Assembly (NCBI GenBank): GCA_030549775.1
Contig: CM060180.1
Coordinates: 32,027,090 to 32,091,089, forward strand
DNA from: Tamarix chinensis
Taxonomy: Eukaryota > Streptophyta > Magnoliopsida > Caryophyllales > Tamaricaceae
Direction: 5' to 3'
DNA length: 64,000 nucleotides
The notes beneath the pieces were generated by a model, which was given only the letters and a program-made list of their open reading frames with translations, ran no database searches and was not told where the DNA came from. The position numbers and the translations under genes were made by a program. Numbering within the stretch: position 1 is the first letter of the stretch; every line of letters begins with the position of its first letter. This document shows positions 61,322-64,000 of the stretch, in pieces.

Positions 61322-61491
61322 TAGGTTTATAAATGAGTGAAGTCAAGTCGAACACCCCCAAAATTTGGTTTAGTTCATTTAATAAATGAGTATAAAATAG
61401 GGCTCAGTCTTAGCTCATTTAATAATGAGCCGAACTAAGTTTTTAACGAGATGAGATATTTGTAATTTGGCTTGGATCATTTACATCTCTA
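61322..61491. mobile_element. Small hAT-like element (170 bp)
   Basis: Ends TAGGTTTATAAATGAGTG and, on the other strand, TAGAGATGTAAATGATCC. Flanks catttgac and caaccgac agree at 5 of 8 positions. Interior of repeated GCTCATTTAATAAATGAG motifs. Decayed; nested in LTR H. Confidence 0.45.
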
Positions 61492-62259
61492 CAACCGACA
61501 TAAAGGATGTACTACTAATACTTACACTATAACTAGTGTAGGGTAAAAGAGTAACTCATATCCCTAAGAATAGGTGTAGTTATCACCTAATACTAGATTA
61601 AAATGATATTACAAAACTAGTGGAAGATTATAAAAAATAAAAATAAGAAACAAATAGATAGATATATAACATAATATACTAACAAAAGAAGATACAGATA
61701 AGTTCAGTATAAAAAAATAGACTATGAATATCCATATTCAAATATCAAAATAAACACTAACATGGTGAATTAGATATTTCTATTTTAATCCCAACCCTCA
61801 AATAAACCCTGTAAATCCACAATGTCCTCCACTGACCTCCATGCGCATATGTCTAAAATTAGGGAAACAATAATAGAATTAGTACAACAAGCGTACTAAG
61901 TAAACTAAATCAACTAAAAGTATATACCATGTAACATTGGAACATGCGTGGGAAAAAGAATACAAAAAAATAATAACATACTAAAACATGAATTATGGTA
62001 ACATTGATTGAAAATTTGATATTCACATCATTCCTTACGATTCATATTATTCATAAAAAAACTTAGGAATCGCATAAACACTTAGAATAATATAAAAAAT
62101 ATTATAATATAACAGTGAAAAATGTTATCATGGAATACATATAGATATGCAAGACCCACTAGTTATTATATTTCTTATATATGTTATCACCTAGTCCACC
62201 ATAATCCACATTTTTATCATACTTTCACTAAATTAACACTTTTTACTTATGATATGGAA

Positions 62260-62560
62260 CACGTGTCTCTCTTATGCCTCGTGGGAATTAGGTAACTCAA
62301 ACTTGAAAAACACTTATCTCTTGTGTTTCATGAAAATTAGGTAACTTATTACACTAGAACCATATATCTTCTATATCCCAAGGACATCAGGTAACTTCCA
62401 CTTCAATTAATATATAAAATAGTAACCTATCACCAGTGTTACGAGGGAATCTAGGATGACCCTTGCTACAAGGGTTAAGGATTCTACTGGGCATTATCTC
62501 TTGTGCTACAAATGTATCAAGTAACTATATTATGTGCTACAAGGGCATCAGGTAATTGTT
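62260..62560 (-). repeat. Degenerate tandem array in LTR H
   Basis: Units of about 40-70 bp containing TATCTCTTGTG, then an AAGGGNATCAGGTAACT motif, five or more times. No match to the AATAGTGG units in sequence, but the position in the LTR is similar. Confidence 0.55.
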
Positions 62561-64000
62561 CCAAAGTGCAAATGATATATGGATTATTCTACTATTCTTT
62601 TCACCCTATTATTAAGTGTGCACACTATATATAAGACTTATAAGTCACCTATAGAGTAGAGAGGGAACTAACTAATGTATAAGGCATTATCACTATTTAA
62701 ATAAACACTCAGTGGCCAAACCGAGACTAATTGTATAGCATTTGCCAAATAGACTACATGTATGATCATTACTACAAGAGAAAATGATCCTACTAATTTC
62801 AAATATATTATTTCACTTTAAAATTTATCAATTTATCACATCTTTTACTAATAGCCACATAAATATAAGCATTTACACCATTTTTTTATATTAAAAAAGT
62901 ACTATTTTAAAATACTATTTATGTAGAGCTAAAAGGATAGAAATATATCAAGAAACTTATATTTTAAAATTAACTTTTATTATTATCATAATTTATTATA
63001 TACTTTAATTTACTATTCTAAAAGTCAATTCAAAGGTTAAGGTCAACCATAAATCCTAAATATCTAATTAGAACATTTAGATATTAAATTTTCATTTAAA
63101 CCCTAATATGTCTTTGACTTAATAATTAATAATAATATATTAAATAAACTCTTAAAATCATGAAATTAAAAATTAAGCATCTCTGATCAATACTTATAAT
63201 ACTATAATAATAATATTCACTTATTTTTTTTATATTTCACACAAAATGGCCATTATACCCCTAAATCCTAAAACACAAAGAAAATAACATAACTCTTAGC
63301 ATATAATGATTTACATCATGAAACTTTTCATAATATTCATCGAATACCATATAAGCACACTAGAACACATAAAAAGTAGGAAAAATGCAGAACATGTGTG
63401 TACGGAAAAAATATCCCTTTTCATGCTAAAACATAATTAAATCATAAATTTAATTTTATAGACCCAAATCAAGACTTTTAATATTTTAAATCGCATCTAA
63501 TTAACATACTTAATCCATTGAAAACATAAAAATACATAAAATATTACAACAACATAGAAAACAACCAAGAGGTAGAATAGCTTGAAAAATACCAACATGG
63601 TCGTTTACACAATTTTAATTAATTTAAGAATACTAACACCTTGATTTCTATATACTCTTAGTATAATTTAGTTTACCAAACTCCTAGACCCGATATTTTA
63701 CAAAATACATCCCAATAACACCATCTTTCCTCCTCTTAGAAACCTTGTACTAAAACTAATAAAAAATATATAAAAAACATTTCAAAAATGCAAAATAAAT
63801 CAAGAGAAACAATAATCAATGCTAATAAAGCCTAATATCCCTTATTATATAGTTATAAAATTAAGGAAGATGCTAGGGAAGTTTATTTATAATTTCTTAT
63901 ATTTTTAACTCTAAATTGTTTAAGGAAAACAATTAAGTGATAAAAATAAATATTTGAGAAGGAAAATCAAGAAATGATGAAACAACAATCAAGAAAGTAA

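Larger units (their letters stand above)
61240..64000 (-). repeat. Minus-strand LTR (H), runs off the window
   Basis: Starts TGTAGTATCCTAAAATTTAC, the complement of a decayed LTR end, followed by AGCAGAAGCATAACTA as in solo LTR G (CAGCGGAAGTAATTA). A tandem series at 62260-62560 of ATCTCTTGTGCTACAAGGGCATCAGGTAACT-like units takes the place occupied by the AATAGTGG arrays elsewhere. Split by a small hAT element at 61322. The other end is outside the window. Confidence 0.55.

Overview
The window looks like a TE-rich intergenic stretch of a flowering-plant (angiosperm) nuclear genome. The evidence is one spliced plant-type E3 ubiquitin ligase gene with canonical GT/AG introns, degenerate Ty1/copia and Mutator-like genes, many plant MITEs, and several multi-kilobase LTRs. 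GC-rich codon use in exon 1 of the ligase could suggest a monocot, but that is weak. Almost everything outside the ligase gene is mobile-element sequence, and no complete transposon reading frame remains.

Layout. 360-5130: decayed Ty1/copia element (zinc knuckle, integrase, RT, RNase H, PPT and probable 3' LTR), with an Ac/Ds-type hAT element inserted between pol and the LTR. 5130-8930: AT-rich sequence, a degenerate tandem array, small MITEs, and what look like the last two exons of an unidentified minus-strand gene (6899-7152). 9011-18577 (minus): five-exon RING-H2 membrane E3 ligase, 380 codons by my splice model, with a 7.4-kb intron holding a hAT element. 18578-20329: intergenic. 20330-31614: a complete, very young, non-coding LTR retrotransposon (LTRs of 4770 and 4778 bp, internal region of only 1737 bp, TSD GTTGA). 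31623-35140: small repeats and a decayed MULE transposase with a C-terminal OTU-like domain. 35418-39680: minus-strand solo LTR (TSD GATTT) carrying a hAT element. 39681-43440: further LTR relics and another hAT element. 43478-60419: a nest of four solo LTRs, each with a perfect 5-bp target duplication (A contains B, which contains C; A also contains D, which contains a hAT element). 60420-64000: old LTR relics on both strands.

How the parts relate. The long LTRs (the young element, A, B, C, D, G and relics) are one extended lineage. They share a start near TGTAATACCCCGAAAATTT, an end near AATTTTGGGGTGTTACA, a pyrimidine-rich leader followed by a TATA-like box, arrays built on CCGATCCACCGGT..AATAATAGTGG, and a TACTAAGTGTGGCGGTAAC block near the 3' end. 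Only the young copy keeps an internal region. That region codes for nothing, but it contains a 68-bp tandem array of PBS-like units and five copies of the PPT core. Six short hAT elements with Ac-like termini (TAGGGATG..) and recognisable 8-bp duplications are scattered through the other layers. The two most notable things are the non-autonomous element with reiterated priming sites and the datable nested solo-LTR stack. All coordinates and splice sites were read by eye; nothing was searched against a database.
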